From positions 30,858,501-30,922,500 of the forward strand of contig NC_080577.1 of assembly GCF_029962835.1 (NCBI RefSeq): DNA of 64,000 nucleotides, given 5' to 3'. How positions within the stretch are numbered: position 1 is the first letter of the stretch; every line of letters begins with the position of its first letter. The notes under the pieces are model-generated. The model was not told the origin of the DNA. It saw nothing but the letters and a program-made list of their open reading frames with translations, and did no database searches. This document shows, one piece after another, positions 44,940 to 57,696 of the stretch. The stretch is from Magnolia sinica. Its lineage: Eukaryota > Streptophyta > Magnoliopsida > Magnoliales > Magnoliaceae. The translations under genes and the position numbers were made by a program.

Positions 44940-46440
44940 AGCATATCTTTAATAACAGAGCAATTTTCAGTTTGATGCTCGAACGTACGATGATAATGAC
45001 AATATCATTTTCCTCTCATTTTCTCTGTTTCTTTACGACATTTTGACTGAGGTAGCTTAATTTCCCCTCTAGCCAACGGTTAATTCATCATAGGAAGTAT
45101 ATTTTCTTTTACAAATGTCCATTTCTTATAGGTTTTACATTGTCTGCATTTTTCATATATCATTCCAATCGTATGACCTTCTCAATTTTCTTAACCGTTA
45201 TTTATTTCTTCATTTTGATAATTTTCTTTCTTTTCTTCTTTGCTAACAACATTGGCTAATGTTTCATGAAGATTCCGATATAATGACTTTATGTAAAAAA
45301 GCGAACACTTTTTCAACTATCTTTTCAAGAGTATAAGCCTTGGTAGCAAGATCACAAAGGACTGTAAATCTGCATTAATTGGGTTACATGCCACTTCTGG
45401 TCTTATACCTTCCAAATATAACTTAACCTGATCCGGTTCTCCTAGAAGATATCGACATGATGCCCTCAAGTTTTTCCATCAACTGATGAATTCGTCAACT
45501 GATTCGTCTTCTCATTGGTGAGCAAAAGCTAATTCAATCAAACAAACTTCTCTGTCAGAAGAGAAAAGTTTGCTATAAAAGTAACTTGAATCTGTTCCCA
45601 AGTATAAATAGACTCTGGATTAAAGGTTGAATAACATCTGAAGGCTTTCCCTATTAGAGATGACTTGAATAATCGTAAATAATATTGAGGAACTTTAGAG
45701 AGATTTTTCATAATTATTATGAAATGCATCATATGTTCTTTTGGTGATCCGTCTCCATTAAACTTCTTAAAGTCTGGGTGTTTGAAATTAGTGGGAAATG
45801 TCATTTCTTCTATTTCAGAGGGAAATGGTGTTTGATATCGGAACATCTTATTCTGATTTTGTTCCTTTTCTAAATGAATGGTTTCGATGACCATCCGTTG
45901 GATTTCTTCATGCGTTATTATTTGAGAAATATTAGGCGTAGGCCCCTAAAATCTAACCGCTTGTGGTTGTGGCCTTTCTACTCGTGGTTCAATGTAGTTC
46001 ACGGCAGTCGCTGCTGGAAGATTATGAATTTTTTCAGCAACGCGCTCATCTAGTGAAGGCTGATTAGGCTGATTAATATCTGTCGACAAGACTTCTATTC
46101 TTTTATTCTTTGATTGTCTTGATATTGAAGGAGGAAACGAGCGCTGCATTGCTAGTGCTGTTGAGGAAGATGAACTGCTGTTTGATTCGAAACAATCATA
46201 TTGTCGCTTCGAAGCACTAGCTAACTCAGATTGCGATATTCTTAATACATAAGTTTGCTTTTAATCCTTTGTAAGGGATGTTGTAAGCGAACATTCACTT
46301 GTCATAATGACTTTCCCTTTATTCTTCTGAATTCGTAATGATTCTGCAAAGGATGTCTTTATAGTTGTAATTGGCAGTACTGGAAGACCTTTTGGAGTGA
46401 TAGGCTTTTCAGTCCTTCTTGATTGAAATAATTGCGTGAT
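44940..46440 (-). pseudogene. Y gag, main part with zinc-knuckle-like motif
   Basis: In order: SRRTEKPITPKGLPVLP; the capsid-like domain at 45894-45538 (NFKHPDFKKFNGDGSPKEHM, LRLFKSSLIGKAF, YTWEQIQVTFIANFS); downstream fragments in other frames; and a C-x2-H-x4-H-x4-C motif (YCHYHRTFEHQTENC, about 45003-44959). This is the normal order of a plant Gypsy Gag. Stops and frameshifts break it several times. The upstream part lies at 56342-56700, across the X-old insertion. Confidence 0.82.
46436..46440. repeat. Left target-site duplication of X-old (GTGAT)
   Basis: Pairs with GTGAC at 56342-56346, one mismatch. Confidence 0.65.
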
Positions 46441-47156
46441 TGTCATGCCCCAGACTCGGTAATCAAACTCACAAGGAACCTGATGGTCGGTTCTGGCCGT
46501 AACAGCCTCCGTAGTACCCCATTTTCGGCTCCTAAGGCAGGTTCCAATCCTGGGATCCTACAAGAAGAATTTTCATAATAGTATAATCATTTTCCAATAT
46601 GAGCATACCCAAGATCACAGCAAGTACATCTGAGAATAACAAAGGCACACATTGCAAAATCCACTATGAATTTGAAATTTTACAAGTTTACATCAGGTTC
46701 AAAAGAACAAACATAATGTAATAAGAAGAGAGAGAGAAATCAGCAACATTAAAGTCCTCACTGCTCAACTCTACTCCACGCTCTACTGCTACGACGCCTA
46801 CCTAGAGTCTCCTACACGCATCAATTGTGCATAAGCTTATAGAAGCTTAGAGGGTGGTGAAAGTGTGTGATAATAGTGCACAAAAGAATAGTAGGAGATA
46901 CGAGGAAAGAACATGCTCAATGAGAATATCACTATCCTTGTCAAGGCTTATCATGAATACCATGCAATGAGTACTGGGAGCCATACCAAGGCAATGCATG
47001 AAAGGGCTTGCACAGCCAATGCTAATGCGATGCAAGTAATGCCAGTGCTCATAGCCAAACATATGTCAAGTATATTTCCAATCATAAGGAAATCACCGGG
47101 GTCCATTACACTACTGAATGACTGCCGTTCTACAGACCCTGCACAGTCAAATGAGC

Positions 47157-47161
47157 ATAAG
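47157..47161. repeat. Left target-site duplication of X1 (ATAAG)
   Basis: Pairs with GTAAG at 52273-52277, one mismatch. Confidence 0.7.
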
Positions 47162-49084
47162 TGCCACGTCCCAAACTCGGAAACCGGGCTCACGAAATTT
47201 TCGATTGTCGAATTCGGTGCTGACAGCCTCCGTAGTACCCCATTATCGGATTCCGGCACTCATATGCCAAATTTCAATCCTGAGATCCTATAAGGAGGAT
47301 TTTCCAACGTACATTTGTCTCATAAGAAGCATAACCACAAGTATACCCAAATCATAAAGGCAACATCATCACCACATATCCACTAATATAATCATTTGAA
47401 TACAATGCTAAAAAGGAAATACATATGTCAAAATCGAAGCTCTAGAGGACAGCTGCACGCTCCAAGCTCAGGGTTGCTACAACCTAACGCCAGCTACACG
47501 CATCTATCGTGTATAAGCTTACAAAAGCTTAGAGGGTGGTGAAAGTGTGTGCACCAGATAAGTGCCAAGTATACTATAAAGTCCATAAATCATACATCAT
47601 CGGAATAAGCAGAAATACTGACAAGATCATGAATCATACGATATCAGAGTAAGCGGAAATATACTGGTAAGTCCATGAGTGTTATCAGCCGTACAATGGT
47701 TATGCGATGCAAGACATGAAAGAGACAATAACAAATGCTGAGGATGCAATGCAATATGCAAATCCTGACGAGCCACGAATACCATCAACCTCATCTAAGC
47801 CATATAAGTGCAAAAAAACATAGTAACCTAAAATGCTAAGTACTATAGATACAATGTAATATGCGGTGCGAATGAAATGACCATGCTGGGATGTGAAGTC
47901 GGGATGATAGTACGTAGTATCGCAGGCTACGGGGTCCACCACAAGGGACTTCTATCCAAACCAGTCCCATACCTAAATTTGGATAGTCCGACTCAATGTG
48001 GTAAACTCCTGATCTCAGGTTAGTCGCGCGCCCAACCGAAATTCTGGCCATGTGATGGTTCACGTAATAAATAGTTACATACCACCAACCCAAGTGGATA
48101 GTGAATGAATGGATATGCAATTCCTGCTCAATAAGTCCACAGATCAGTACGGTTGCTCTCTGGGGAAATCACCGGGGTCTATTACACTCGACATCGACTG
48201 CCTCCTCCCTAGCTGCACAGCCCAGCGAGCGGAATAGACCTCACTATCCGCCGGACCAGTAGTCTGCCAATACCTACCCGGCTCATCAATAGTATACCCA
48301 TTTACGAGCTGATCATACTCAGCCTAGCTTATAGCTCCCTCACTCGGGCGGATAAGGCCACACCCCCTTCCAACCGACCACGACACAGTGGAAGACACGG
48401 CCTCATGGTATAGGCACCGGCGCTCATATTCCACTCGGTCTAGACGTTGGAGCATCTCCTGACCTCGAAGGATTTTGAGACTTTCACCCAAAGACATCCT
48501 AAGTGTCCACAGTGCTAGAACTAAGTATTTCTGGTGTCTTATTTAGCCATCCACGATGTGTCTGTGGAGGCCATGGCCCTGATATCGCTAGGGTATACAA
48601 TGATCAAGTACATGTATGCGAGATGCATGAGTCACACTATCTAGTCATGCAGCAATCCTGCGCGTACAGCGCGATAATGTGGGCACTCCGCCTCATAAGG
48701 AGTCTCGTAAATAGTTTGCCCAATGGCATTTGCTATGATCAAACATTTCTCATATCAGGCATACATATGATGCGCATGGGCATGAATCATGGAGTTATAC
48801 TAAGCATTTTATATGGTGATGAACTATCCTCACAATGAAGATAGGCCTAGACGGCCTACACACAATAAGTATAGGCCTATTAATGGGCCCTAGGGAGAGT
48901 CATAATGCGGACATTTAACCAACATTATTCTTACCATGTGGATGTCAAACCAACATTGCTCCCAAGGCACGACCCGTCATAAACATCATTACCTGAATTA
49001 TAGTGAAATCACATATTACATCGAGTGCACGTTCCTCGCATTGAGCCATATGTACACCACATCGGACCTAGCTATGCGGGCCAC

Positions 49085-49475
49085 AAATACATCAAGATGG
49101 GCCTCATCACATGGGCTGAAAATATGTCACAATGGGCCACAACATATGAGCCAGAAATACATCACAATGGTGCCAAATGGGTCGGAAATACATCACAATG
49201 GGCCTCAACCCACGGGCCCTAATACATCACAATGGGCCTCAACCCATGGGCTCCAAATACATCACAATGGGCCTTAACCCATGGGCCCTAATACATCATA
49301 ATGGGCCTTAACCAATGGGCTCCAAATACATCACAATGGGCCTCAACCCATGGGCCATAATACATCATAATGGGCCTCAACCCATGGGCCCTAATACATC
49401 ACAATGGGCCTCAACCCATGGGCCCCAAATACACTACAATGGGCCTCATCAAATGGGCTACACCAATGGGCCCCA
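49085..49475 (+). repeat. 33-bp minisatellite in X1
   Basis: About 11 units of ATACATCACAATGGGCCTCA followed by ACCCATGGGCCCT. The equivalent array in X3 is at 59690-60130, inverted. Translations give repeated peptides that are not genes. Confidence 0.93.
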
Positions 49476-49529
49476 TGTATATCAAATGGGCCATACCCAA
49501 ATATAAGTAGTGAAAATGATTTCTACCAT

Positions 49530-50640
49530 TAAAATTCTCAAGGCCCATTGAAACATTTATTTTCTATCCAATCTGGCCATAAGGTCATACAGACCTAGAT
49601 TAAGAGGAAACAAATTTCCTAATGATCTAAAACTTCTGTGAAACAAAAGGTTTCAATGGCAGACACTCGATCCCCACTACTTTTTGCTATGTGGTCCACT
49701 TAATCCTAGATCTGCCTCATTTTTAGTCTTACGCCTAAGATGGGCTTACCAGTTGAATGGACAGTTTGGATACAATACATACATCAAGGAGGGTCCCACA
49801 CATGTCGCCAAGGTGGGCTCCACATAACCTGCCACATCACAGCCATATGCCTGGTGTGTGGTACATGTGCCAATCCAAACCATTACAGGTGGGTCCCACG
49901 TGGGGCCCACCATAATGTTTATCTAACATCCAACCCATTAATGAGGTCATACAAACCTGCATAAAGAGGAAAAACAAATTACATAATGACGCAAAACTTC
50001 TAACAAACCCACAAGGTTTCAATGGCTGACGTTCAATCCACACTGCTTTGGCGGGGTGGTCCACTTGATACAGAATTTGTCTCATTTTTAAACTCAAGCT
50101 TTAAAATGAGCTTTCAAGTGGTTGGATGGCTTGGATGCAACACATGCATCATGGTGGGTCCCACCGTCCAGTGATCTGGACGGTGTGGTATACATCATAC
50201 GTAGGTCCCACAAACCTTGTTGAAGTCAACAGCAGTGGGACCCACCGTCTCTACAGAAAATGGGTGGATGGCATGTATACAACACATATAACGTGGTGGC
50301 TTCCACCGTCTGCCTGGTTGTGAATAAAACACATACATCCTTGTGGGTCCCACGTGGGGCCCACCATAACGTTTGTTTTCCATCCAATCTGTTGATAAGG
50401 TCGCACGGACCTAGATGAATAGGAAAAACAAATTTCAAATTGATCCAAAGCTTCTGTGACACCCAAAGGGGTTCCAACGGTGGACGTTTAATCAACACTT
50501 TTCCCTACTGTGTGGGCCACCTGAGCTGTATACGGCTGATTTCTTAGGGGGCCCACTGTCCCAAAGGGGACCCAGCAAATGCACAGCTTTGATGAGCAAC
50601 AAACATCATGGTGGGGCCCACAGATGGGACCCATGGTCCA
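49530..50640. repeat. Cluster of three core miniature repeats inside X1
   Basis: Core text (CATTTATTTTCTATCCAATCTG, AGGTCATACAGACCTAGATTAA, TTTCAATGGCAGACACTCGA) begins near 49550, 49915 and 50370, each in the same orientation and 360-450 bp apart. This regular spacing suggests a tandem array. Confidence 0.65.
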
Positions 50641-52272
50641 TGCCCACCGTCCATGCGCAGCAGGATGATGTTGGCGCTGCTGCTGCTTGTTTTATTTTTT
50701 TTTGAAAAATAATTTTTTTTGAGGTTTTTCTATGGTAGGGCCTGCATCAGGTGGATCCACTCCACCCATTAGATTCTATGTCTCAAGACCGTCCAAATGA
50801 GCCCAATATGCACCATGTTTTGGCTCAAAGTGGGTCCTAGTCAATTTTCAACGAAAAAATTGATATTTTCTATGCTATGGCCCGCAAGAACATCGGATTG
50901 ACTCCATTTTTCGGCTCAACGCCTAAAATGAGGTAGGAAAGGGGATGGACGGCTTGGATCAAAAATATATATCAAGGTGGGGCCTGCATGAGCAGCCCAC
51001 CCAAAACCCCTTTTTTTAAAACCTTAGTACACCCACTACCAGCTCACACTTCACTTTGACGTCCAGCATCAAGGACGCTGGACGGTTTTGGATACAACAC
51101 ATATTAAGGTGGGCCCTACCTTCATACGTGTTATCCAAGTGGGCCACCATATGCACGTATGGTGTGGATAAGACATAAACCAAGGTGGGGTCCATCCGAG
51201 TGGGCCACACTGCCACATCCTCACATGAAAAAAAATGAAAAGGAGAGGGAGAGAGAGAGAAAAAGAGACATACGTGCGATGGAGGGACCTCAGCACTATG
51301 GGCCCTCCCTTTTAAGCATTTAATCATACATCGAGTGGGTCCCAATACTGGTGCGCCCATCAAGTCAAAAATCAACGGTGGAGATTACTTCTCCACTAAG
51401 ATGGAAGGTCTAGATGACCTCGTTTCAAGCTAGAAGGTAAACATTATGGTGGGGTCCATGGAGAATGGCCCCATCATGGAATGATCATGATAATCAAGGT
51501 GGGCCATCGGCTACATCTTAGGGTCCAAAGTGAGATCCACCATCGATTGGTAGGCCTTACTTGGCCCATCATAAAAACATAAAAACTAGCCTATAGAAGC
51601 ACCCACCGGTCGATCTTCTTGGTCCGATGGAAAGCCAACCTCCTTGTGCTTCACTTTGACGAAAGATGATGAGGTTTGAATGGCTAGGATGAATGATTTT
51701 TGAAATAGGGAGTGGGCCACATACATCACACTTTTCTCACACTTGAGAAAGTCATGGACGTCAACTCTTTTACTTTCTTTGTTGCTTAGAAATTGTGTTG
51801 GAGAAATGAGAGAGAGAAAGGGTTGCTGTAAGAGAAGTGATGGTTGATGGATGTGAGGGATGGTGTACTTGACTAGCATAGGTGTATAAGAGAGAGGGTG
51901 AGAAAGTTGACTTTGGGGTTACTTGACTTGAGGAGAAAGAAAGCATTGATTGATTGATTGATTTTAGTGATTGATTGATGGGACATGTCGTAGAGATTCT
52001 CTTGGGATTGCAAACACGTGGCATTTTCTTCGAAATAAACACCAGCCATATCTCCCTACCAGGGTATCGAATCGGTGCGCGAGACGCTGCATTGGAACCG
52101 CGGCGACAGTGTAGTCGCAATGGTACAAGTCTCGGATAAAGCCGACTCAAATCTATAGGATTCGACTTACGGTCGCGCACAAACGTCGATTATACTTCTC
52201 AGGTTGCCGAAATTCGATAGGAAGGATTGCGGGAGTCGACGGAACAGTACGGACTAGGATACGAATCTTACA

Positions 52273-52277
52273 GTAAG
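52273..52277. repeat. Right target-site duplication of X1 (GTAAG)
   Basis: Follows the X1 terminus TTACA. Confidence 0.7.
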
Positions 52278-55200
52278 AACCTCACTACCCGCCTGTGGAC
52301 AGCCAATCACCAGCAAGGCCTGACGGTAGCGGATCCATTTACGAGCTAGTCAGACTCAGCCTAGCAATGCCTCCTCACACTAGGCAGGTAAGGCCACACC
52401 CCTATCGAACCGACTACACGACAATAGGAGTCACGGCCTAACGGTATAAGGCCCTCGTGCACTCATATATTTCACCCGGTCACGGTGTTGGAGCAGATCT
52501 TTGGTACCATTGAAGTTTTGAGAGTTTCACCCATGGGCATCCTATGCACTCGATATGCTCAAGTAATATTTTCGGTGTTCACACATGCGGTCATCCATAA
52601 ATGTCCCTGTGGAGGCAAGGCCCTAATGAAACAAGAGCAGTATTATCATGAAATGCGATGCCAATGCATGAGTCACACACATAGATCATGCACAAGTTTC
52701 TGGCACTCAATGTGCAAAAGGAGAGAAACTTCATCCCTCAATGACCACCATACAATGCAATCAATTTATATAGATGATGCATATGGGTCACAACGATGTA
52801 AGTGTGCTACCTCTAGAATGTATTCCTCTATCCTAAGGAGGGTTAATGTTTAAGAACATATACAGGTGTTCTAAGGAGAAGAAAAATCCTCTAGTGGAAG
52901 CCCAGTACTTTGGGATGGCCCACAAACTAAGAGAGTCAAAATCCTAAGGAAGATCGATCCTAGCCAGGCCCAAGGTGGGCCTTCAACCACCTATAAGGGC
53001 TTCTATGGGCCTACCTTAGGACCACCAAGGAGGACATCTAACCTCAACTGGGTCCCAAAAGGTAGCCTGCTACGTATGCGAAGAAAGTTCCAAGGCACAA
53101 TCAATCCATGGCCTAGTGGGCCATACACTAAGCCCAAAACATAGGCAACCTGGTGGGCCCTTAAATAAGGTTAGGGCCCAACCATAAGAGTCATGGGTTC
53201 ACTCATTGTGGTGGGCCTAATGAGCAGCCCATTATCCCAACATGTGGAGAATCCTTATATTTTTAACACATAAGTTGGGCCTCACATCTCGGCCCAAGTA
53301 TGGATTTATTATAGTGGGCAAACAAGGGCCCAACTACTTGAGCATTTGGCACATAAGACCCATCACAATGACATGGTAAATATAGGACCCAAGGGTTCAA
53401 TGGGCCTATCAAAAGTTCCAGCCCAACCAAGGCTATAAGGCCCATACTTAACTAAGAGACTAGCCCAAGAAGAATCCCATTTGGGATGGGCCTTTAATCA
53501 TGCACTAATTAAGCCAAAAAATATATAAAATTAAGATGGTAAGATACTGACTTATATCCTCCTCAAATCTAGTGGGCCATATTTCCCCAAAAGAACATCT
53601 ATAGGCAACAATTATTGGGCTCAATGCCAAATTCCAGCCCACCCAAATTTCTGGGTTAGTTAAAGTCCAACATTAGAAGTATTTCTTAGTATAATTAATC
53701 CTTGATGGTTCACACACATCATTGTGGACCCCACCAGATGAGAGAGGATATGCAACACACATATCAAATGGGTCAGGCCGTTGGAATACAAGCCTAGCAG
53801 TAACCTAAGGCAAGGATGTCCCATGTGTAGGCAGCCCTATGGGCTCAGGGTTTCTGGCCCAAAAATGGCCCAAATTTGCAGGCTGCACCACGGTCAGCTC
53901 GAATGTCCATTAATTCTGAAATTTTTTAGGGTAACACTTCCATAGGTGGGTCACACTCTCACAAAATTTCAGAATTTTTGGATATTTTTAATTATTTTAA
54001 TTAATTTAAACAAAACAGTCTATCCAGATAATCGGACTGACCTGGACATCCCAACGTGGTGGGCCAGTTCGGCCCTTGCCACAATGTGCAAAGGGGTCCA
54101 TTGGCCCTGAAATTTGGTAGGTGGGTCCCACCATGGATGGAACACCTCTTTGTAAATTTTTATGATTTTAGGATACCAATAAGTATTTTAATTAATTTGA
54201 AGAATACAATCTGTACCGGGTGGAATATTGCTAGAACATAACTGTGCTGAATTTGGGCCATCCAATGGGTGAGTTCTGGGCCTCCAAAATTTTTGAAATT
54301 TGGACCCAAGGTCCCTCATTGAGTCTACAACAAGGTGGGACCCAGAAATATGGCTCACCTTCTTAGAAAGTATTTTTAAAATTTTATTTTTACGGGACTA
54401 TGTTGCTGGACTACACAGCAGAAATTTCTGACAGTCCAGTATGTTGGCCCACCCTTTTGGATGCCCAAATGGGGTCTATTGGTTCTAAATTTTTGTAGGT
54501 AGGTCCTACCATGGGTGGGACACTCCCTTACAAAATTTTAAAATTTTTGGGAGAGTAAAAATATTTTATTTAACACCTGCAATTTATGGACAGCAAAGTA
54601 TCCCTAAAAAAAATCTGTCGCTAAAAGAAAAGTTGCTGATCCCATCTTGTACACCCAATGGGGTGGGCCCTGGATGTCCAAAAATTAGGAAAATTGAATT
54701 TAAACCTCCCCACATATATGTAGTAAAAGGTAGGGTCCACCAAAGTGGCCCACCTGATCAAAAACTATTTTATAATCTTACATTTCCAAATTGCAATCTT
54801 GCTGGAATTACGACAGAAATTTCAGCAAATACCCATATTAGCCCACCCTTTTGGGGACCCAAATGAGGTCAACTGGGGCTGGAATTTGGCATGTTTATAG
54901 GTAGGATATACATCTTCAAAAATCATATTTTACTTGATATAAAATTTCCCACCAAAATCCTTAAATCATAGCCTCAAGTTGGCCCAAAATCTGTCCAGAT
55001 AGATTTGGACAGCAACATGTTGCTGTCCAAACCACCCCAAAAGATAATTAAAAAGGAAATAAATCACCATTTCCTCAGGGTGGGGTCCACCTAGATGGGT
55101 CACACAACTCTCAGACCTAAGCTCCTTCCAAGATCATCCATAGAATCAAGCCCAAAGGCTGTCCAAAGCATGCCAACAATATGGGGCAACAAGGTGGGCC

Positions 55201-56341
55201 TGGACGTCTAACCACTTGGGCCTAGTTGCATGGCACATCAAATGGGCCACACATACATCAGATTTACTATAAAGACAGGAAAGAAAAGATGGAGAAGAAA
55301 CACAATCCGGCCATGGGGTAGGGCCCCGCCACTAATGGGCCCTCCCAAGAATGAATCATACACATACAACTACATTGATTGTACATGCATGATCTATAAT
55401 TGCTATGGATGGTTGGGATGTCATCCCAACATGATCCTTAGGGTCTAAATGACCTTGAGATGGAGTGGATCATTAAATACATCATGATAGGGTCCATGGA
55501 GAATGACCCCATCATGGATCATGACATGCATGTAGGATAGGCCAAAGGGCCACATCCGTGGGATTAAATGGGATCCTCACCATGGATTGGTGGGTCCCAT
55601 GTGATCCATCCATGAAGAAATAATGAAATTAAAGAAAAGAAAGAAATTCGGTAAAAGAATAGTCAATCATCTCAAAAGATGATCACCAAACTTTCACACT
55701 AAGATCCTCCAACACTAAGGAAAATAGATTAATAGTGGAGATGGAGTTTCAAAGGTGGGAGATTAAGGAAGAAGGGGGCTGAAAAATGGAGAGAAGATGA
55801 AGAGAAAGTTGCTGAAATTTTGTAAATAGAAGAGAAAATGAGAAGAAAGAGAGAGAGAGAGAGGATTTGTAGGGGAGTAATGATTATGTTGTAAGAAAGC
55901 AAATGATGACCTATGGTGACAATAACAAAGTTGCTGTCATTAGGCTAGGTTTGGGTGGTGTCTAGAATGGGTGATAAAAATTCTATGTAATTGTGTAGTG
56001 TGTGTGGGTGGTGTGCATATGAAGTTTTGTCATGGAAGTGGTCCACATATTTTTTTGTACAAAAGTGGGCCACAAGATGAAATGCCCAAAACTTTTGATC
56101 TATAAGTCGAATGAACGCACAAGATGCATCGATGGAACCGCGGCGATAATGCGGTCGCTATGGCACTAAATTTGAGTCGATCGGGGTCGGGTCTATGTGA
56201 CCGGACTCAAGAATGACCGCAAATACTACCTGAAGATCGCGGGTCACCGAAATTTGACCGGTAGAATTGCGGGACCAAAATGAATGAAATGCATACTCAT
56301 ACACACACATGCACACATGCGAACTCGGGTTGGGTCTCATA

Positions 56342-56700
56342 GTGACTGAGGCAAGATTACATCTCGTGACATTTCACATAATCGACCCTCTAACCGTACT
56401 TGGCGGGACAATACTTTTTGTGGGAGAAGATCAAACCCTTCGTCTTTTAGATGTCACTGCTATCCATCCTTCATCATCCTGTTGTGTTGTCAGTGAAGCA
56501 GAGACCATTCCAGACATCACTTGACATTGCCTATCCTTGATCGTAACTAATTTAACCTTCTCTAATACTTTCTGTAGTAATGATTGCGTATTATCGATGT
56601 AATCCACAGCAAATCCATTGGGTGTGAAGTAAACAACAACGTCAGTCGGGAAAAAAGCTGTTGCGGTTATGTAAGGAGGAAATATATGTTATTTGGAACA
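56342..56700 (-). pseudogene. Y gag, N-terminal side
   Basis: The minus strand contains QQDDEGWIAVTSKRRR near 56500-56430, a basic Gag stretch of plant Gypsy elements, then decayed text up to the X-old junction. The other part is at 44940-46440. The 56342-56346 GTGAC belongs to the X-old duplication. Confidence 0.6.
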
Positions 56701-56878
56701 TAACATTAATTACTTTGATTAAATCAAATTATACTTTATTTTTGAGATAAATGAGAGGATGTTCCCATTGAGAGTCGCCATTTTGGCTCTATTACGACGC
56801 CAATTAATGATAATCGTTCTCCAAATAATTTTTAAGTTAATATTGAATGAGTTATTATCACTAGCAGAGTCGCGATTT

Positions 56879-57691
56879 TATTTCGATAAAAAATTAATGT
56901 ATTTCGATATGGGAATTATCATTCAATAATTAACAAATAAAATAGAAGAACATTCATCATCATATATTTTATTAATTCTGAGTTTCAATTACATCATCTT
57001 GTTTCCCTTAATTCAGAAACAGAGTACAATGAAAGAAAATAAAAGCGATTTAATAGTAATTTCAGCAACATTTTAGTTCGAAAAGTGTTTGTTGCAATGA
57101 TATGCATAGGCTTGAGATCCTTGGTTCTTAGTCATATGTATATACCATGCACGTAAGAGGATAAGTTGCGAATATGTCGAACCAATAGACCACTGGAGGT
57201 CTTATTAGTCCGAGCATGGAGGGCCACCCATTGCGCAGGGAACCTGTTGCGCGAGTGCACTTGTTCTTCGCTTTCCGCTTGCTCCGGGAGCTCCTTACGA
57301 TTCTCTAACTTCTGTTCTGTCTAAATGAGGAGGAGATGGGGGTATTTATAAGTTTTCATATGTGTGAAGGTCATTTTCGCGCAACAAACCTCATAGACCC
57401 GCGTAACAGGTCTATTTGCACAACAGACTCGCTCAACAGTTCCGCGCAACAAGTCTGTTCGCATGATAGTTCCATGCAACAACTCTATTCGTGCAACAAC
57501 TCCACTATGAAGTCAGTTTCTGCGCAACTGCACTCTGGATGTCTGTTTCCGCGCGACAGGAATCTGGATGTCTGTTTCTGCACCACAAGGACTGGGAAGT
57601 CTATTTCTGCAGTAACAAGGATTGTGAAGTCTGAAAATACTGCAGTAGAGACTGGGAGGTCTGCAAATGCTGCAACAATTGTGCACGAACA
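56879..57691 (-). repeat. 5' LTR of Y
   Basis: About 813 bp. Homologous with 40904-41775 from TATTTCGATAAAA (TG has decayed to TA) to GTGCACGAACA. Confidence 0.88.
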
Positions 57692-57696
57692 AAGAG
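57692..57696. repeat. Right target-site duplication (AAGAG) of Y
   Basis: Exact match to 40899-40903. Confidence 0.88.

Larger units (their letters stand above)
47162..52272 (+). mobile_element. X1: solo LTR (5,111 bp) nested in X-old
   Basis: Begins TGCCACGTCCCAAACTCGG and ends GAATCTTACA. It has the same internal order as X-old and, inverted, X3: the GTAGTACCCCAT box, the TAAGCTT ... GAGGGTGGTGAAAGTGTGTG block, the GCACAGCCCAGCGAGCGG block, a 33-bp minisatellite, and the GGAACCGCGGCGACA block near the end. No coding region is present. It is longer than X3 because core-type miniature repeats sit at about 49530-50640. Confidence 0.8.
46441..56341 (+). mobile_element. X-old: solo LTR (about 4.8 kb) split by X1
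   Basis: The left half is 46441-47161, from TGTCATGCCCCAGACTCGG. The right half is 52278-56341, ending GGGTCTCATA. The halves align consecutively with the intact copy X1: the left ends at the X1 position near 48235 (AGCATAAG against GCGGAATAG) and the right continues from ACCTCACT. No gag or pol is inside, so it is a solo LTR. The right terminus CA has become TA. Confidence 0.78.
40904..57691 (-). mobile_element. Y: gag-only LTR retrotransposon, nested in Z and split by X-old
   Basis: Two LTRs (40904-41775 and 56879-57691) in the same orientation enclose a minus-strand gag, with AAGAG on both outer sides. A purine-rich tract (TTGAGGGGGCACA) precedes the left LTR in the element direction. No protease, reverse transcriptase or integrase text is visible anywhere in the interior. 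Without the nested LTRs, Y would be about 6.9 kb. It must have used enzymes of another element. Confidence 0.88.

Noticed and set aside
49025-49506. Open frames with repeated HNGPQPMGP-type peptides
   Set aside because: They are translations of the 33-bp minisatellite of the X1 LTR, in several frames at once.
52485-52853. 122-residue plus-strand open frame with several Cys and His
   Set aside because: Lies inside the X-old LTR, aligns with non-coding LTR sequence in X1, and shows no known domain.
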